Assembly: GCF_000763295.1 (NCBI RefSeq) | Contig: NZ_JRJE01000003.1 | Span: 175,330-239,329 of the forward strand | From: Thalassospira australica | Lineage (GTDB): Bacteria; Pseudomonadota; Alphaproteobacteria; Rhodospirillales; Thalassospiraceae | Length of the DNA: 64,000 nucleotides | Direction: 5' to 3' | Shown: in pieces, positions 9,539-20,350 of the stretch | Layout: each line of letters begins with the position of its first letter | Numbering within the stretch: position 1 is the stretch's first letter | Translations under genes and position numbers: made by a program | Notes under the pieces: model-generated | What the model saw: the letters and a program-made list of their open reading frames with translations, nothing else | What the model was told of the DNA's origin: nothing | The model's database searches: none

Positions 9539-10036
9539 TTAACGGATAACCGAAACAGAGCGGCGGTTTTTAGCCCAGCTTTCTTCGTCGTGACCAAGAG
9601 CAACCGGGCGCTCTTTGCCATAAGAAATGGTTTCAACGCGCGACGGGTCGATGCCCAGAGCGACAAGGTAATCTTTTACCGAGTTCGCACGACGCTCGCC
9701 CAGTGCAAGGTTGTATTCGCGGGTGCCGCGTTCATCGGCATGGCCTTCAACAACAACCTTGTACTGCGGGTATTTCTTCAGCCAAGCGGCCTGCAGTTCC
9801 AGGGTACGACGTGCTTCACCAGCAAGATCGTATTTGTCGAAGCCAAAGAAGACACGGTCGCCAACGTTGACAGCGAACCACTCAGGGCTGCTTTCAGACA
9901 GCGTGGTTGACGAAGACGCGCTAGATGAAGAAGTGCTTGCACCGTCGCCGCCGGTGGTCGCCGTGCTATCAGGAGCAGTTTCACACGCAGCCAGAAGAGC
10001 GGCAGCAGCAAAAACGCTGAGAATACGAAGTTTCAT
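9539..10036 (-). CDS. pal: Peptidoglycan-associated lipoprotein Pal
   Basis: Outer-membrane lipoprotein that anchors the outer membrane to peptidoglycan and receives energy from TolQRA through TolB. The protein has 165 residues. The signal peptide ends in lipobox LLAAC with Cys18 as the lipidation site. A Ser/Thr-rich linker follows, then an OmpA-like domain with FFGFDKYDL, the peptidoglycan-binding VEGHADERGTREYNLALGERRA signature in two stretches, and the closing RRSVSV. The next gene upstream is tolB, 129 bp away. Confidence 0.97.
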   Translation of the reverse strand: MKLRILSVFAAAALLAACETAPDSTATTGGDGASTSSSSASSSTTLSESSPEWFAVNVGDRVFFGFDKYDLAGEARRTLELQAAWLKKYPQYKVVVEGHADERGTREYNLALGERRANSVKDYLVALGIDPSRVETISYGKERPVALGHDEESWAKNRRSVSVIR

Positions 10037-10165
10037 TTAAGTTTTCCCCTTAACACCGGACGCATTCGCCCGAGGTTGGTGTTTTCCATGTCTCGCGACA
10101 CCGAAAATGCCCGCGATTAAAGCGAATCGCATTCAGTGCTTCGCGATGACTATACTCTTGAGATA

Positions 10166-11536
10166 TCAGGGAATCAAGGGTGACCATGCTGGGTCCGACC
10201 CATCCGCCGGTGTAACGATCTCTCGTTCGTTGAAACCGGTGAGATCAATCGAATACAAACGATAGCGATCCTTGGTCCCGTCCCTGGACGGGTGTTGGCG
10301 GTAGTACATCAGAACTCGACCATTCGGCGCCCATGTTGGTCCCTCGACGAGGAACCCTTCGGCCAGCAGCCTTTCTCCACTGCCGTCTGGCCGCATGACG
10401 CCGATATAATAACGACCTCCTTGCGATTTGGTGAATGCGATCAGGTCTCCGCGCGGCGACCAGACCGGTGTGGCATAACGCCCGCCACCGAAACTGATAC
10501 GCTGTGCGCCGCCACCATCGGCATTCATCACATAAAGTTGTTGTGCGCCACTGCGATCGGAGTTGAACGCAATGCGCGACCCTTCAGGCGAATAGGACGG
10601 CGAGGTATCCACGGCCGGATGACGCGTAAGTTGACGCTTTTCACGCGTGCGTAGGTCCAGCTCATAAATCTCGCTGTTCCCGTCAAGCGCTTGTGACATC
10701 ACAACCGAATTCCCGTCTGGCGCGAATCGGGGCGCAAATGTCATCCCCGGAAAATCGCCCAGCAATTCCAGCTCGCCGGTATCAATATCCAAAACATAAA
10801 CACGTGGCTTGTCGTTGAAATACGACATGTAAACCACTTCTTGCGCGGTCGGCGAGAAACGCGGGTTCAGCACAAGGAACCGACCATCCGACAAGAAGCG
10901 ATGATTTGCCCCGTCCTGATCCATAATCGCCAGACGCTTGACGCGCTTGTCTGCCGGACCGCTTTCCGACACATAAACAATGCGGGTATCAAAATACCCG
11001 GTTTCGCCGGTGATGCGTTTATAGATTTCATCGGCGATCTTATGCGCGATGCGACGCCAGTTATTGGGCTGCGTGCGATAGGCTACTCCCGACATCTGGG
11101 TTTCGGCCAGCACATCCCAAAGACGGAATTCAACACGCAACAGACCGTTTGCTTCGGTGACAACCCGGCCATTCACAAGCGCCTGCGCGTTGATCGCGCG
11201 CCATTCGGCGAAGTTCGGGTTCACCGCCAATGAAGCCGCACTCTGGATGAATGCGTTTTCATTGATCGGCGAAAACAGGCCGGAACGTTCAAGATCGGCA
11301 GCAATCACCTTTGTGAGGTTCTGGCCGATTTCGGTTTCCGAAACGCCATCCCCCGGGAAGCTGGTGACCGCAATCGGCATCGGTTTGAGCTCACCTCTGG
11401 TGATATCAATCCGCAGTTCCGCCTTTGCCGGCGACATGAACCCGACATTCAGGCCAGCGACAACGGCAAGGGCGCACAGTGCTGCGACACCGCTTTTAAC
11501 CCAAAATCGTTTTCGTGCGTTGGTCTTGATCGTCAT
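10166..11536 (-). CDS. tolB: Tol-Pal system protein TolB
   Basis: Periplasmic component of the Tol-Pal system that binds Pal and TolA. The protein has 456 residues. A long positively charged signal peptide ends near AKA at about residue 39. Next come the TolB N-terminal domain (about 40-165) and a six-bladed beta-propeller of PD40 repeats, seen as recurring [18 protein letters not shown] and [10 protein letters not shown] patterns. Length is normal. It follows tolA after 41 bp and precedes pal in the standard order. Confidence 0.97.
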   Translation of the reverse strand: MTIKTNARKRFWVKSGVAALCALAVVAGLNVGFMSPAKAELRIDITRGELKPMPIAVTSFPGDGVSETEIGQNLTKVIAADLERSGLFSPINENAFIQSAASLAVNPNFAEWRAINAQALVNGRVVTEANGLLRVEFRLWDVLAETQMSGVAYRTQPNNWRRIAHKIADEIYKRITGETGYFDTRIVYVSESGPADKRVKRLAIMDQDGANHRFLSDGRFLVLNPRFSPTAQEVVYMSYFNDKPRVYVLDIDTGELELLGDFPGMTFAPRFAPDGNSVVMSQALDGNSEIYELDLRTREKRQLTRHPAVDTSPSYSPEGSRIAFNSDRSGAQQLYVMNADGGGAQRISFGGGRYATPVWSPRGDLIAFTKSQGGRYYIGVMRPDGSGERLLAEGFLVEGPTWAPNGRVLMYYRQHPSRDGTKDRYRLYSIDLTGFNEREIVTPADGSDPAWSPLIP

Positions 11537-11577
11537 CCTGCCTCGCTATTTTCCACGCGTGTTCAAGAACTTGTAAG

Positions 11578-12558
11578 TTAAAGGCCCAGCATTTCACGCA
11601 TGTCAAAATTAAACGTGAATGTGCGCCACATTTCATATTTATCCAGCGGCAGTTTTAGAGGACTGCATTGCGGATTTAGCACTGCTCGCAGGGCACTTTC
11701 CGCAATCGTGCGGCGAGAAGCGTCGCCCTGAATTTCGTTCAGGTTGCTAATGCGCGCCTGTCGGACCGTGCCGTCCGGATTTGCGCTGACGTGAATTTCC
11801 ACTGCAAACTGACCAGCTTCCTTCGCACCAGCCGGCGGGCTCCAGCATCGTTCAATCTGACGTTTGACCGCATCAAGTTCGCTCATGGTCAGATTGGCGT
11901 CCAGTCGGGTTGCGACAACCTCGCTGGCATTTTCCTCTGGGGCTTCGTCGGGCTGCGGTTCCGGTGTAGCTTCCGCCGTTTCCTTAAGCTTGCTGACGTC
12001 CTTGAGAACGCTCATGAGGTCGCGTTTCTTTGGTTCTTCCTTTTTCGGCTCCGGCTTTTTAACCGGTTCCGGTTTGGGTGGCGTCGGCTTGCTTGTCGGT
12101 TTTACTGCCGCCAGTTCGGTTGGCTGCGGTTCTGGTTCTGGTTCTGGCTCGGGCTTTGGCTCCGGCTCTTTTTTGACTTCGGGCACAGGCACCGGTTCGG
12201 GCTTGGGCGCAGGCTTCGGTTCCGGTTTTGGTTCGGGTTTCGGCTCTGGCTTGGGCTCGGGTTTGGGTTCCGGCTTTGGCTCTGGCTTCGGCTCAGGCTT
12301 GGGTTCCGGTTTCGGTTCCGGCTTGGGCTCTGGTTTTGGCTTTGGTTCCGGTTTGGGCGTTGGTTTTGGTTCCTCTTTCGGCTCGGGCTTTGGCAAAGCC
12401 TTTGTCGGGGCGGCAGAAAATTCATCTACCGTCACGACTTCGACCGAAATGGACTGCAAATCCAGCGGTGTTTCATCAAACAGGTCAGGCAGGCCAAGCC
12501 ACGCCACCAGAAACAGGGCACCGTGCAAGCCAAGCGATATGAGAGCGTAGCGCAACAT
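11578..12558 (-). CDS. tolA: TolA envelope-spanning protein with Pro-Glu-Pro-Lys domain
   Basis: Inner-membrane protein carrying the proton-motive signal from TolQR to TolB-Pal. The protein has 326 residues. One transmembrane helix is near residues 4-20 ([18 protein letters not shown]). Residues ~55-155 are a low-complexity PEPK/KPEP repeat instead of the Ala/Lys/Glu-rich helix of enteric TolA. The C-terminal ~100 residues form a TonB/TolA-C-like domain with a conserved CWSPPAGA start. The extended polyproline form resembles TonB's periplasmic spacer, but the position between tolR and tolB makes TolA the secure call. The gap to tolR is 6 bp. Confidence 0.92.
   Translation of the reverse strand: MLRYALISLGLHGALFLVAWLGLPDLFDETPLDLQSISVEVVTVDEFSAAPTKALPKPEPKEEPKPTPKPEPKPKPEPKPEPKPEPKPEPKPEPKPEPKPEPKPEPKPEPKPEPKPAPKPEPVPVPEVKKEPEPKPEPEPEPEPQPTELAAVKPTSKPTPPKPEPVKKPEPKKEEPKKRDLMSVLKDVSKLKETAEATPEPQPDEAPEENASEVVATRLDANLTMSELDAVKRQIERCWSPPAGAKEAGQFAVEIHVSANPDGTVRQARISNLNEIQGDASRRTIAESALRAVLNPQCSPLKLPLDKYEMWRTFTFNFDMREMLGL
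12126..12400 (-). repeat. Hexanucleotide-based low-complexity repeat in tolA (KPEP/PEPK units)
   Basis: Imperfect tandem repeats of GGCTCC/GGTTTC-type hexamers (plus strand) coding for alternating Lys-Pro-Glu-Pro on the minus strand. Synonymous changes interrupt exact identity, which fits old, selected protein repeats rather than recent slippage. Confidence 0.85.
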
Positions 12559-12564
12559 AGTCGG

Positions 12565-13017
12565 TTACGAATCCCTTGCGGGCAGTTCGGCGATCAGGGC
12601 CACCTTGGTAAAACCGGCATCCTTGATCAGCCCCATGACTTCCATCACCCGGCCATAATCAATCGCCTTGTCACCGCGAACGAAGATACGGGTATCGGCC
12701 TTGTTTTCCGTAATGGCCGCCAGTTTCTCCGTCAGGGTGCTCTGGGCGATCTCGCTATCCATAATATAGATCGTGCCTTCGGCAGACACCGACACCACAA
12801 GCGGTTCATCCTGCCCGGTCATTGGCGCGGCACTGGTTTCCGGCAGATCGACCTCAACCCCGACAGTCATCAAGGGGGCCGCAACCATAAAGATCACAAG
12901 AAGAACCAGCATCACGTCCACCATCGGCGTGACGTTGATGTCGCTCATGGCAGCGCGCCGGTTATTGCGGCGACCGCGTCGGCGTCCTCCGCCCGATTTG
13001 GCTAGCTGTGCGCCCAT
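12565..13017 (-). CDS. tolR: TolR, ExbD-family proton channel subunit
   Basis: Partner of TolQ in the proton-conducting stator that energises TolA. The protein has 150 residues, with a basic cytoplasmic start (GGGRRRGRRNNRR), one transmembrane helix containing the essential Asp in TPMVDVMLVLLVIFMVA, and a periplasmic ExbD domain. The gap to the tolQ stop is 2 bp, consistent with coupled translation. Confidence 0.95.
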   Translation of the reverse strand: MGAQLAKSGGGRRRGRRNNRRAAMSDINVTPMVDVMLVLLVIFMVAAPLMTVGVEVDLPETSAAPMTGQDEPLVVSVSAEGTIYIMDSEIAQSTLTEKLAAITENKADTRIFVRGDKAIDYGRVMEVMGLIKDAGFTKVALIAELPARDS

Positions 13018-13019
13018 GG

Positions 13020-13751
13020 TCAGTCTCTCGAATCGTCAAGTTGGCGCGAAAGGATAGAGCTGAACTCGTCCACGAAAGCTTCGAGGCGGTTGCTGTAACG
13101 GTTCAGGTCGCTTGAAATCTTGTTATAGGCAACCACGGCCGGAATCGCGGCGACAAGGCCCATGGCGGTTGCAAACAGCGCCTCGGCGATGCCCGGCGCA
13201 ACAACCGCAAGCGATGTATTCTTCGATGCGGCAATCGACTGGAACGACACCATGATGCCCCAGACCGTGCCAAACAGCCCGACAAACGGTGCGGTCGACC
13301 CCACAGATGCCAGGAAGGTCATATAACGTTCCACCCGGTCCATTTCGCGGCCCAGCGTGATTTCCATCGATTTTTCAAGACGCTGCTGCATGCGCGCACG
13401 CATGGTATCGCCGTGAACGCCCTTGGCGTTTGATCGGCGCCATTCACGCATGGCTGAAACGAAGATGGCTGACATCGGATCACGCGGCTGATCGGCGATC
13501 CGGTCATAGAGGTCTTCCAGCGACCCGCCCGACCAGAAGGCTTCTTCGAAGGTGTGTGCCTGAGCGCGCAGCTTGCGCAGGCGCAGAATCTTTTCGATAA
13601 CGATGGCCCATACCCAGACAGAAGCCAGCAAAAGCCCGATCATCACTGTTTTGACGACCAGTCCAGCCTGCATGAAAAGTCCCCACAGAGACATGTCATG
13701 TGCCATGACCGACTGCCCCAGCGTTACCGCGTCGACCACTTGATTTTCCAT
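13020..13751 (-). CDS. tolQ: TolQ, MotA/ExbB-family proton channel subunit
   Basis: Inner-membrane proton channel subunit of Tol-Pal. The protein has 243 residues with three transmembrane helices, the first near 28-50 and the other two in the C-terminal half, including the hallmark GLFGTVWGIMVSF and GLVAAIPAVVAYN stretches. It begins 7 bp after ybgC and ends 2 bp before tolR, inside the ruvCAB-ybgC-tolQRA block. Confidence 0.97.
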   Translation of the reverse strand: MENQVVDAVTLGQSVMAHDMSLWGLFMQAGLVVKTVMIGLLLASVWVWAIVIEKILRLRKLRAQAHTFEEAFWSGGSLEDLYDRIADQPRDPMSAIFVSAMREWRRSNAKGVHGDTMRARMQQRLEKSMEITLGREMDRVERYMTFLASVGSTAPFVGLFGTVWGIMVSFQSIAASKNTSLAVVAPGIAEALFATAMGLVAAIPAVVAYNKISSDLNRYSNRLEAFVDEFSSILSRQLDDSRD

Positions 13752-13758
13752 ATTCCCG

Positions 13759-14220
13759 TCAGTCCTTGTTCACATCCAGATATCGACTAAATACTGTTCT
13801 TAATTCTTCTGGCAGTCTTTGTGCCCGAAGTTCATCCAGCGACATGCAGGCGAGATAAATCTCGATCACCACCAGTTCGTCGCCATCGCGCATGATCTTT
13901 TGTTCAAAACCAAGCGACGCGCCCCCAAGCTTTATCACCCGGCTTTCGACGGTCAGGCGATCTTCCAACTGTGCCGCACGACGAAAATCGAGCGTACAGT
14001 GTCGAACGGCTATGGCAACTTTGTGGCGTTCTGCAACATTTCGATTGGTAAAGCCCAACAGGTTAAGCATCGCTGAACGTGCGCGTTCGGCGAAAGCCAG
14101 ATAATTGGCGTGATAGACGATGCCACCTGCATCGGTATCTTCGTAATAAACAATAAGCGGATAGATATGCCGATTGCCATCGAGCGTCCCCAACAGGGTA
14201 TCGTGATCGGTGCGTGACAT
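13759..14220 (-). CDS. ybgC: Tol-Pal-associated acyl-CoA thioesterase YbgC
   Basis: Hot-dog-fold thioesterase of the 4-hydroxybenzoyl-CoA type, acting on acyl-CoA or acyl-ACP and usually encoded with tol genes. The protein has 153 residues. The active-site motif YYEDTDAGGIVYHANYLAF lies at about 24-42, including the catalytic Asp. Its start overlaps the ruvB stop by one base (TGATG) and tolQ follows after 7 bp, so it is translationally linked to both neighbours. Confidence 0.94.
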   Translation of the reverse strand: MSRTDHDTLLGTLDGNRHIYPLIVYYEDTDAGGIVYHANYLAFAERARSAMLNLLGFTNRNVAERHKVAIAVRHCTLDFRRAAQLEDRLTVESRVIKLGGASLGFEQKIMRDGDELVVIEIYLACMSLDELRAQRLPEELRTVFSRYLDVNKD

Positions 14221-15287
14221 CAGGAATCGTTCCCCGATCCTTGTTGGGTGTCAAACAGATCCGACAGCGGCACCCCACCCGCTTCGCGTGGCGGTGTCAG
14301 ACCAAGATGCTTGAACCCCTTAACGCCAAGCATCCGCCCACGCGGGGTCCGCTGGATCAAGCCCTGTTGCAGCAGGTAGGGTTCGATCACATCTTCGATG
14401 GTATCGCGTTCTTCGGAAAGGGCTGCGGCAAGTGTATCGACCCCGACCGGCCCACCGCCGTAGTTCCCGGCAATACAATTGAGGTAACGCCGATCCTGAC
14501 TATCAAGGCCAAGATTATCGACCTCAAGCCGGGTCAGGGCCGCATCGGCAATAAATTTATCGACCGGTGATTTTTCTGCAACGGCAGCAAAGTCTCGCAC
14601 ACGGCGCAACAAACGCCCGGCAATACGCGGCGTCCCACGTGACCGGCGGGCGATTTCCATCGCGCCTTCTTCGGTCATGTCGAAATTCAAAAGCTTGGCA
14701 CCGCGTGCAACAATGCTGACGAGTTCTTCTGGCTCGTAGAATCGCAAACGCAACGGAATGCCAAAGCGGTCGCGCAAAGGCGTTGTCAGCAGCCCGGAAC
14801 GGGTTGTCGCACCAACAAGGGTAAAGGGCGGCAAATCAATCCGCACGGAACGCGCAGCCGGTCCTTCGCCAATGATCAGGTCAAGCTGGAAGTCTTCCAT
14901 CGCCGGATAGAGGATTTCCTCAACCGCCGGATTAAGGCGATGAATTTCATCAATAAACAGAACATCACGCGGCTGAAGATTGGTCAGAAGGGCAGCAAGA
15001 TCACCGGCCTTGGCCACCACCGGCCCGGATGTGGCGCGAAAACCGACGCCCAACTCGCTGGCAACAATTTGCGACAGCGTGGTTTTCCCCAATCCCGGCG
15101 GACCAAAGAACAGAACATGGTCCATTGCCTCTTCGCGTGAACGGGCGGCCTTGATAAAGACGTCAAGGTTTTCACGGACTTCTTTCTGACCGGTAAAATC
15201 ATCCAGCCGACGCGGACGCAGTGATCCATCCTGCTGATCTTCATCACGGCGCTCGCCACTGAGCAGGCGGTCTTCTTCTTCGCTCAC
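14220..15287 (-). CDS. ruvB: Holliday junction branch migration helicase RuvB
   Basis: Hexameric AAA+ motor that drives branch migration of Holliday junctions with RuvA. The protein has 355 residues. Walker A is GPPGLGKTT, Walker B is FIDEIHRL, the sensor region is [18 protein letters not shown], and the winged-helix C-terminal domain contains TPRGRML. The tail is slightly longer than in E. coli. It overlaps ruvA by four bases (ATGA). Confidence 0.98.
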   Translation of the reverse strand: MSEEEDRLLSGERRDEDQQDGSLRPRRLDDFTGQKEVRENLDVFIKAARSREEAMDHVLFFGPPGLGKTTLSQIVASELGVGFRATSGPVVAKAGDLAALLTNLQPRDVLFIDEIHRLNPAVEEILYPAMEDFQLDLIIGEGPAARSVRIDLPPFTLVGATTRSGLLTTPLRDRFGIPLRLRFYEPEELVSIVARGAKLLNFDMTEEGAMEIARRSRGTPRIAGRLLRRVRDFAAVAEKSPVDKFIADAALTRLEVDNLGLDSQDRRYLNCIAGNYGGGPVGVDTLAAALSEERDTIEDVIEPYLLQQGLIQRTPRGRMLGVKGFKHLGLTPPREAGGVPLSDLFDTQQGSGNDS

Positions 15288-15979
15288 GCGCTAAGCTCCT
15301 TTAGTCCCAGGCGGATCAGGGTATCAATCGATTTGTCGTCACCGGCCTGCTGGGCAGCCTTGCCCACCGCACCGAATGCTTCGGAGCGGCCATAGCCAAG
15401 ATTGACCAGTGCCGAAACGGCATCGGCCAAAACCGCGCCATCATCCACAACGGGTTCTGCCGGAACGGTATCAGCACTCGCATCCTTGGCGGGCCTGGCT
15501 GATTTTTTGGATTTTGCCGCCGGCTTTGCCGGTTCTTCGACCGGGCTTGCCGGGGCGGCAACCGGGCCAAGGTTAAGTTTGGCAGCCTTGTCTTTCAGCT
15601 CGCCCACAATGCGGGTTGCGACCTTTGGACCGATGCCCGGCGCACGACAAAGGGCCGTGGTATCCTGGGCGGCCAGCGCACGCAAAAGATCGGTCGGGGT
15701 CAGAACAGACAGCAAGGCCAGTGCGACTTTTGCGCCGACGCCCTGCACCGTGGTCAAAAGCGAAAACCACTGTTTTTCAGCATTATCAGCAAAGCCATAC
15801 AGGTGAATATGATCTTCGCGGACATGGGTCTCGATCATCAGCCCGGCGTCCCCGCCCTTGGGCGGCAACATCGACAATGTCCGGCGGGAGGCAAAAACCA
15901 GATAGCCGACACCATTCACGTCGATAATGACGCTGTCTTCGCCGATGAAATCCACAATTCCGCGCAGTTTCGCGATCAC
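15284..15979 (-). CDS. ruvA: Holliday junction DNA-binding protein RuvA
   Basis: Tetrameric junction-binding partner of RuvB. The protein has 231 residues, against about 203 in E. coli. Domain I begins [15 protein letters not shown]; helix-hairpin-helix segments include [12 protein letters not shown] and [14 protein letters not shown]. The extra length is a Pro/Ala/Lys-rich linker at about 140-180 before the RuvB-binding domain III ([12 protein letters not shown]). It overlaps both ruvC and ruvB by four bases. Confidence 0.97.
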   Translation of the reverse strand: MIAKLRGIVDFIGEDSVIIDVNGVGYLVFASRRTLSMLPPKGGDAGLMIETHVREDHIHLYGFADNAEKQWFSLLTTVQGVGAKVALALLSVLTPTDLLRALAAQDTTALCRAPGIGPKVATRIVGELKDKAAKLNLGPVAAPASPVEEPAKPAAKSKKSARPAKDASADTVPAEPVVDDGAVLADAVSALVNLGYGRSEAFGAVGKAAQQAGDDKSIDTLIRLGLKELSA

Positions 15980-16506
15980 CTGTATTTTCTCCCGTTTCGT
16001 GTTGGGTTCGCGGCCATGCTTTGGGCCAACGACCGGTTCCCGGCATGTTGCGCGTGGCAGATGGCAACCGCAAGAGCATCTGCGGCATCCGCCCCGGCAA
16101 TTTCACATCCCGGAAGCAAGGTCGAAACCATCATTTCCACCTGCTGTTTGGCAGCATGCCCGGCACCCACCACAGTCTTTTTGACGGCATTGGGTGTATA
16201 TTCCGTTACCGGAATGCCATTCCGTGCCGGTGCCAGCAGCGCAACCCCACGCGCCTGCCCCAGTTTAAGGGTCGAAACCGGATTTTTATTCACAAAGGTT
16301 TCTTCAACGGCCGCCTCATCAGGCGTCCAGATTTTAATCACCTCGATCAGCCCCGTATGAAGCTGGTCAAGACGTTCGGCCAGTGTCAGGGACTGTGTAG
16401 ATGTAACGACACCGTTGGCGACATGGCGCATCCGGTTATCTTCGAGGTCGATCACGCCCCAGCCCGTCCGTTGAAGACCGGGATCAATCCCGAGAACTCT
16501 GACCAC
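15976..16506 (-). CDS. ruvC: Crossover junction endodeoxyribonuclease RuvC
   Basis: Resolves Holliday junctions by symmetric nicking. The protein has 176 residues. The RNase-H-like fold starts with the catalytic Asp in [12 protein letters not shown]; further acidic residues are in AAVEETFV and [13 protein letters not shown] near the C terminus. It is the first gene of ruvCAB and overlaps ruvA by four bases. A terminator separates it from yebC upstream, so its promoter lies within about 35 bp downstream of that hairpin or overlaps it. Confidence 0.97.
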   Translation of the reverse strand: MVRVLGIDPGLQRTGWGVIDLEDNRMRHVANGVVTSTQSLTLAERLDQLHTGLIEVIKIWTPDEAAVEETFVNKNPVSTLKLGQARGVALLAPARNGIPVTEYTPNAVKKTVVGAGHAAKQQVEMMVSTLLPGCEIAGADAADALAVAICHAQHAGNRSLAQSMAANPTRNGRKYR

Positions 16507-16539
16507 AGCGCGCCCCTAATTTCCAGAAACCAGATACAA

Positions 16540-16573
16540 AACACCCGCCATTCAAAAGCGAAAGGCGGGTGTT
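16540..16573 (-). terminator. Terminator between yebC and ruvC
   Basis: Ten-bp arms AACACCCGCC / GGCGGGTGTT with a 14-base loop, followed by TTGT on the minus strand. It lies 16 bp past the yebC stop. Confidence 0.75.
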
Positions 16574-16588
16574 ATCAAGAGTATTAAA

Positions 16589-17335
16589 TTAGTTGTCCAA
16601 ACCTGCGACGATTTCGTCGGTCCAATTGACGTTGGTCCAGACATTCTGAACGTCGTCATTGTCTTCAAGCACATCAACAAGCTTCATGATGCTTTGGGCC
16701 TGATCGACAGAAATGTCGGCCTCGGTCGTGGCACGGAAAACCATCTTGGCGCTTTCCGGATCGCCGAATTTTTCGGTCAGAACTTCGCGCACAGCGTTGA
16801 GGTCTTCAAGCTCGGTGTCGATGATGTGGTTTTGTTCATCAGACTCCGCATTGGCAGCACCCGCTTCAAGCGCAGCTTCAAAGATTTCGTCCGCATCCGC
16901 CTTGTCCGCCGGGTAAACGATTTCGCCCAGACGGTTGAACATGAAACCAACAGAACCGGTTTCGCCAAGGTTACCGCCGTGCTTGGTGAAGGCAGCACGA
17001 ACTTCGGATGCGGTACGATTGCGGTTATCGGTCAGCGCTTCGACGATGACTGCAACACCGGCAGTACCGTAGCCCTCGTAGCGGACTTCTTCGTAGTTGT
17101 CGCCCTCGCCGGCACCGGTCGCCTTTTTGATCGCACGATCAATGTTGTCCTTGGGCATGTTCTGTGAACGGGCCGCAGCGATGGCAGCACGCAAACGCGG
17201 GTTGCTGTCGACATCGTCGCTGATCTTGGCTGCAACAGTGATTTCGCGCGCGAGTTTGGTGAAGATCTTGGCGCGCTTTTTATCCTGCGCACCTTTGCGG
17301 TGCATAATGTTCTTAAATTGGGAATGGCCGGCCAT
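16589..17335 (-). CDS. yebC: YebC/TACO1-family probable transcription or translation regulator
   Basis: A 248-residue YebC family protein. It starts [20 protein letters not shown] and keeps the family stretches [23 protein letters not shown] and [10 protein letters not shown]. Members act as DNA-binding regulators or as aids to translation through polyproline stretches. That second role would suit a genome with a Pro-rich TolA nearby, but this is only a remark. Linkage to ruvC is common in proteobacteria. A terminator follows it. Confidence 0.93.
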   Translation of the reverse strand: MAGHSQFKNIMHRKGAQDKKRAKIFTKLAREITVAAKISDDVDSNPRLRAAIAAARSQNMPKDNIDRAIKKATGAGEGDNYEEVRYEGYGTAGVAVIVEALTDNRNRTASEVRAAFTKHGGNLGETGSVGFMFNRLGEIVYPADKADADEIFEAALEAGAANAESDEQNHIIDTELEDLNAVREVLTEKFGDPESAKMVFRATTEADISVDQAQSIMKLVDVLEDNDDVQNVWTNVNWTDEIVAGLDN

Positions 17336-17796
17336 AACCTGTAACCTGTCGTCATTGAACTCGATATGGAACGGTATCAGAAGACACCATGCCGGTCATA
17401 CGGGCGTCCCCTGACAGACCAGCCCGTCCGGGCATGTACAGGGTGAGAGATTCACATCTGCAACATCCACGAACGAAAATTTCGACCGCTCCTATAACCT
17501 GTTTACCCTGCAAGGTCCAGCGATGCTTGGCAACAGTCCATCGGGTCATGCCCGGCCACAGCAAAGATCGGGGATGAACCATATCCATTTTTTTCACATG
17601 ACGCGGATAGGTGTTGCAGATGCCGAGATATTCTTTCATTAATAGACTGTGCAATAGTCACTAAACTAAAGAACAAGGCTCTTAGGGGAACAAATCCGCG
17701 CCAACCAGTAAGCTCATGCATGATCTTTTGGCGCAGCTAAAAATCTGAATGGACAAAGAAGCCAGTCGGGAACAGCCAGGAAAAAGGTTAGATAGA
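17336..17796. other. Intergenic region between divergent yebC and chemoreceptor
   Basis: About 460 bases that should hold divergent promoters. A 100-codon minus-strand frame (17352-17654) has no recognisable domain and no good ribosome-binding site. No RNA gene was recognised. Confidence 0.4.
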
Positions 17797-19971
17797 ATGG
17801 GAACTAAATTCGGGGTCCAAAGCAAACTATTGATTTCGTTTGCTGTGGTAGGATTGATGGCAGTGGTTTCCGCTGTTGTCGGCGCGATATCATTCAACCA
17901 GTTCGGCCAGGCACTTACGACAATTACCGAAGAAAAACTTCCGCCCATTGCAGCAGCGCAATCGCTGGCAACGGGAAGCGCGGAAATTGTTGCAATTGCC
18001 CCACGAATTGTCGCCGCGGCCAATCCAGAAGAAGAACATGCCATCAATGACGAACTTGCCGTTCGCCTTGATGAGCTTGGCGCGTTGATTGCCGAGATCG
18101 AGAGCACCGGTTTCATGCCGGATGTCATCGCAAGCATCAAAGACAACCGCACACTTTTGCAAAGCAATCTGGAACAGCTTCATGCTGTGACACAGGAACG
18201 CTTCCAGATCAGCGCAGAAAAAGCTGAAAAGCTTGACGAATTCCAGGGTCTTGCAAAGCGCTATGCGGATACGCTGAAACCGGTTCTGTCCTATACGCAA
18301 AATGACATTTCACAAGGTGCCGAGTATGCCTCGTCCTTCACGGAAAATCCGTCGAAGATTTACGAAGAGGAAAAACAAGCCGTCCTTGAGGCCTTTCAGA
18401 AATTTTCCAACGCAATCGAAACCCGTAGCCCAATTCTTGAGATCGAACGTCTGGGATCTGCGGCATCGAATATGATTATTGCCAGCACGACGGAAACGCA
18501 GGCCGTACGCCTGTCGATCATTCCGGTGCGTATCCGTGGCACCTATTCCGATGCGCTCAGCAAACTTGATCAACTTGAAAATGATCGCCTCAAGGCATTT
18601 TACGTCGACCTGATCGGCAAAATGCAGAAACTTTCGATTGGTGACGGAAGCCTTCCGGACCTGCGTGGTCGGGAACTTGCGGCAACTGAAACCAGTCAGT
18701 CGCTTGTGGTGCAAAGTGCCCAATACGCCATTGCGATGCGCAATAGCGTTGCCGAACTGGTGGCGGGCCTTAATGCCGAAGTTGATGAGGCTGCTGCACA
18801 ATCACGTGTGGTCGAGAAACAGGGTCTCGCGGCACTGGGTGTCGTGGCAATTGCCGCAATCCTGATTTCGCTTGCGATTTATGTTCTGTACGTTCGTGGT
18901 AACGTTCTGCGCCGTCTGGCCGGATTGCAGAAAACCATGGTCCAGCTTGCCGATGGCAACCTTGATGTAACCGTGCCTTCCAAGGGCAAGGACGAAATCA
19001 GTGCCATGGGCCGTGCGGTTGAGGTCTTTAAGGACAATGCCCTTAAGGTTCGCGGCATGCAGGCTGAAGAAGAACGTCTGAACCGTGAACGTAACGAAGC
19101 CCTGCGTGATGAGCTTCTTGGCCTTGCCGATACGCTTCAGAACGAAGTTGAAAGTGCCGTGAACGAGATTGCCGCACTTGGCAACCAGCTTCAGGGTGTT
19201 TCCGGTCAGATGACGTCAAGTGCTGAACTGGTTTCGGGTCAAACCGAAGAAGTTGCAAGTTCTGCACAGGAAGCGACCGGCAACGTGGAAACCGTTGCAG
19301 CCGCGACCGAGCAGCTTTCGGCATCGAACGCGGAAATCAACCGTCAGATGGCGGAATCGACCCGGATTTCCAACGATGCCTCGACCCGCGCACAGGAAAC
19401 CAACGAACTGGTTCATAGCCTGTCGCAATCAGCTGATCGCATCGGTGAAGTGATCGCCCTGATCACCGACATTGCCGAGCAGACCAACCTGCTTGCACTG
19501 AACGCAACCATCGAGGCCGCGCGTGCTGGCGATGCGGGTAAAGGCTTTGCGGTTGTTGCCGCCGAAGTTAAAAACCTTGCCAACCAGACGGAAAAAGCCA
19601 CCGAGGAAATTTCTGGCCAGATTTCAGGCATTCAGAAAGCAACCGGTGAATCCGTTAACGCGATCGGTGACATTGGCCGCATCATTGAGAACATCAATGA
19701 AATTGCCACCACCATCTCGGCTGCTGTTGAAGAACAGGGTGCTGCGACCGACGAGATCACCCGTAACGTTCGCGGTGCGGCGGATCGTACCCGTTCGGTG
19801 TCATCGTCGATCACGGAAGTTGCCAATGAAACCGGCAAAACCGGCGAACTTTCCGGTCAGGTTCTTGCAACCGCGCAAGAGGCATCCGAGAAGGTCGAAA
19901 ACCTGCGTTCTCGGATCAATGGTATTCTTGATGATCTGCGCAAGCAGGCCCGTGATCGCGCCGCTTCCTGA
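17797..19971 (+). CDS. Methyl-accepting chemotaxis protein (first of a tandem pair)
   Basis: Transmembrane chemoreceptor of 724 residues. TM1 is near 9-33 ([20 protein letters not shown]). A long, mostly helical periplasmic region (about 35-345) carries no obvious Cache or PAS signature. TM2 is [20 protein letters not shown], followed by HAMP and a full cytoplasmic signalling domain with the hairpin tip [23 protein letters not shown] 17797 is preferred over 17749 because AAAAAGG lies 9 bp upstream and TM1 then sits at a normal distance. No CheR-tethering pentapeptide is seen; the protein ends [10 protein letters not shown]. It is followed by a terminator and then a paralogue. Confidence 0.93.
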   Translation: MGTKFGVQSKLLISFAVVGLMAVVSAVVGAISFNQFGQALTTITEEKLPPIAAAQSLATGSAEIVAIAPRIVAAANPEEEHAINDELAVRLDELGALIAEIESTGFMPDVIASIKDNRTLLQSNLEQLHAVTQERFQISAEKAEKLDEFQGLAKRYADTLKPVLSYTQNDISQGAEYASSFTENPSKIYEEEKQAVLEAFQKFSNAIETRSPILEIERLGSAASNMIIASTTETQAVRLSIIPVRIRGTYSDALSKLDQLENDRLKAFYVDLIGKMQKLSIGDGSLPDLRGRELAATETSQSLVVQSAQYAIAMRNSVAELVAGLNAEVDEAAAQSRVVEKQGLAALGVVAIAAILISLAIYVLYVRGNVLRRLAGLQKTMVQLADGNLDVTVPSKGKDEISAMGRAVEVFKDNALKVRGMQAEEERLNRERNEALRDELLGLADTLQNEVESAVNEIAALGNQLQGVSGQMTSSAELVSGQTEEVASSAQEATGNVETVAAATEQLSASNAEINRQMAESTRISNDASTRAQETNELVHSLSQSADRIGEVIALITDIAEQTNLLALNATIEAARAGDAGKGFAVVAAEVKNLANQTEKATEEISGQISGIQKATGESVNAIGDIGRIIENINEIATTISAAVEEQGAATDEITRNVRGAADRTRSVSSSITEVANETGKTGELSGQVLATAQEASEKVENLRSRINGILDDLRKQARDRAAS

Positions 19972-19993
19972 TCAACGCATCAGACCTCACGAC

Positions 19994-20022
19994 AAGGCCC
20001 GCCATCTGGCGGGCCTTTTTTG
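19994..20022 (+). terminator. Terminator of first tandem chemoreceptor
   Basis: AAGGCCCGCC-ATCT-GGCGGGCCTT hairpin followed by six T residues, 23 bp past the stop codon. Confidence 0.9.
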
Positions 20023-20350
20023 TGGGCCCCCGAGAAATCGGGAACCGAATTTAGTCAGATAAATCAAATACAACGCGGGTTTCCTCAGCCATATCGATCG
20101 CAAAATTCTATACATGCGTATATACTTGTCGAAAATCCATGATTGAAATGCGGTTATTATGATATAGCTCGTTCTCATAATAATAAAACAAGCCCCACGC
20201 CTTATACCCGTTTGACCTGTTTGTTACAGGAAACGGGCATCCCCAAAATGTGGCTTGGCAGGGACAAAGACGTTCAAATGACACGATAACGTGCGTCGGC
20301 GCATCGCCATGCCGGCCATTCGGCTCTTTGATCTACGGGGAGACACAAAT
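20023..20350. other. Intergenic promoter region of second chemoreceptor
   Basis: About 330 bases, AT-rich in the middle (20090-20190), with GGGGAG about 8 bp before the ATG at 20351. No coding character was seen. Confidence 0.4.

Noticed and set aside
12126..12400. Tandem units that could suggest a CRISPR or satellite array
   Set aside because: Units are six bases, coding, imperfect and inside tolA with no spacers.
11791..13005. Long plus-strand frame rich in Phe, Arg, Leu, Gly opposite tolA and tolR
   Set aside because: It is produced by the tolA hexanucleotide repeats and codon bias on the other strand.
12565..13751. ExbB/ExbD rather than TolQ/TolR
   Set aside because: Linkage to ybgC, tolA, tolB and pal settles the assignment.
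17352..17654. Minus-strand frame of 100 codons before yebC
   Set aside because: No recognisable motif, weak start context and unusual composition; kept as intergenic.
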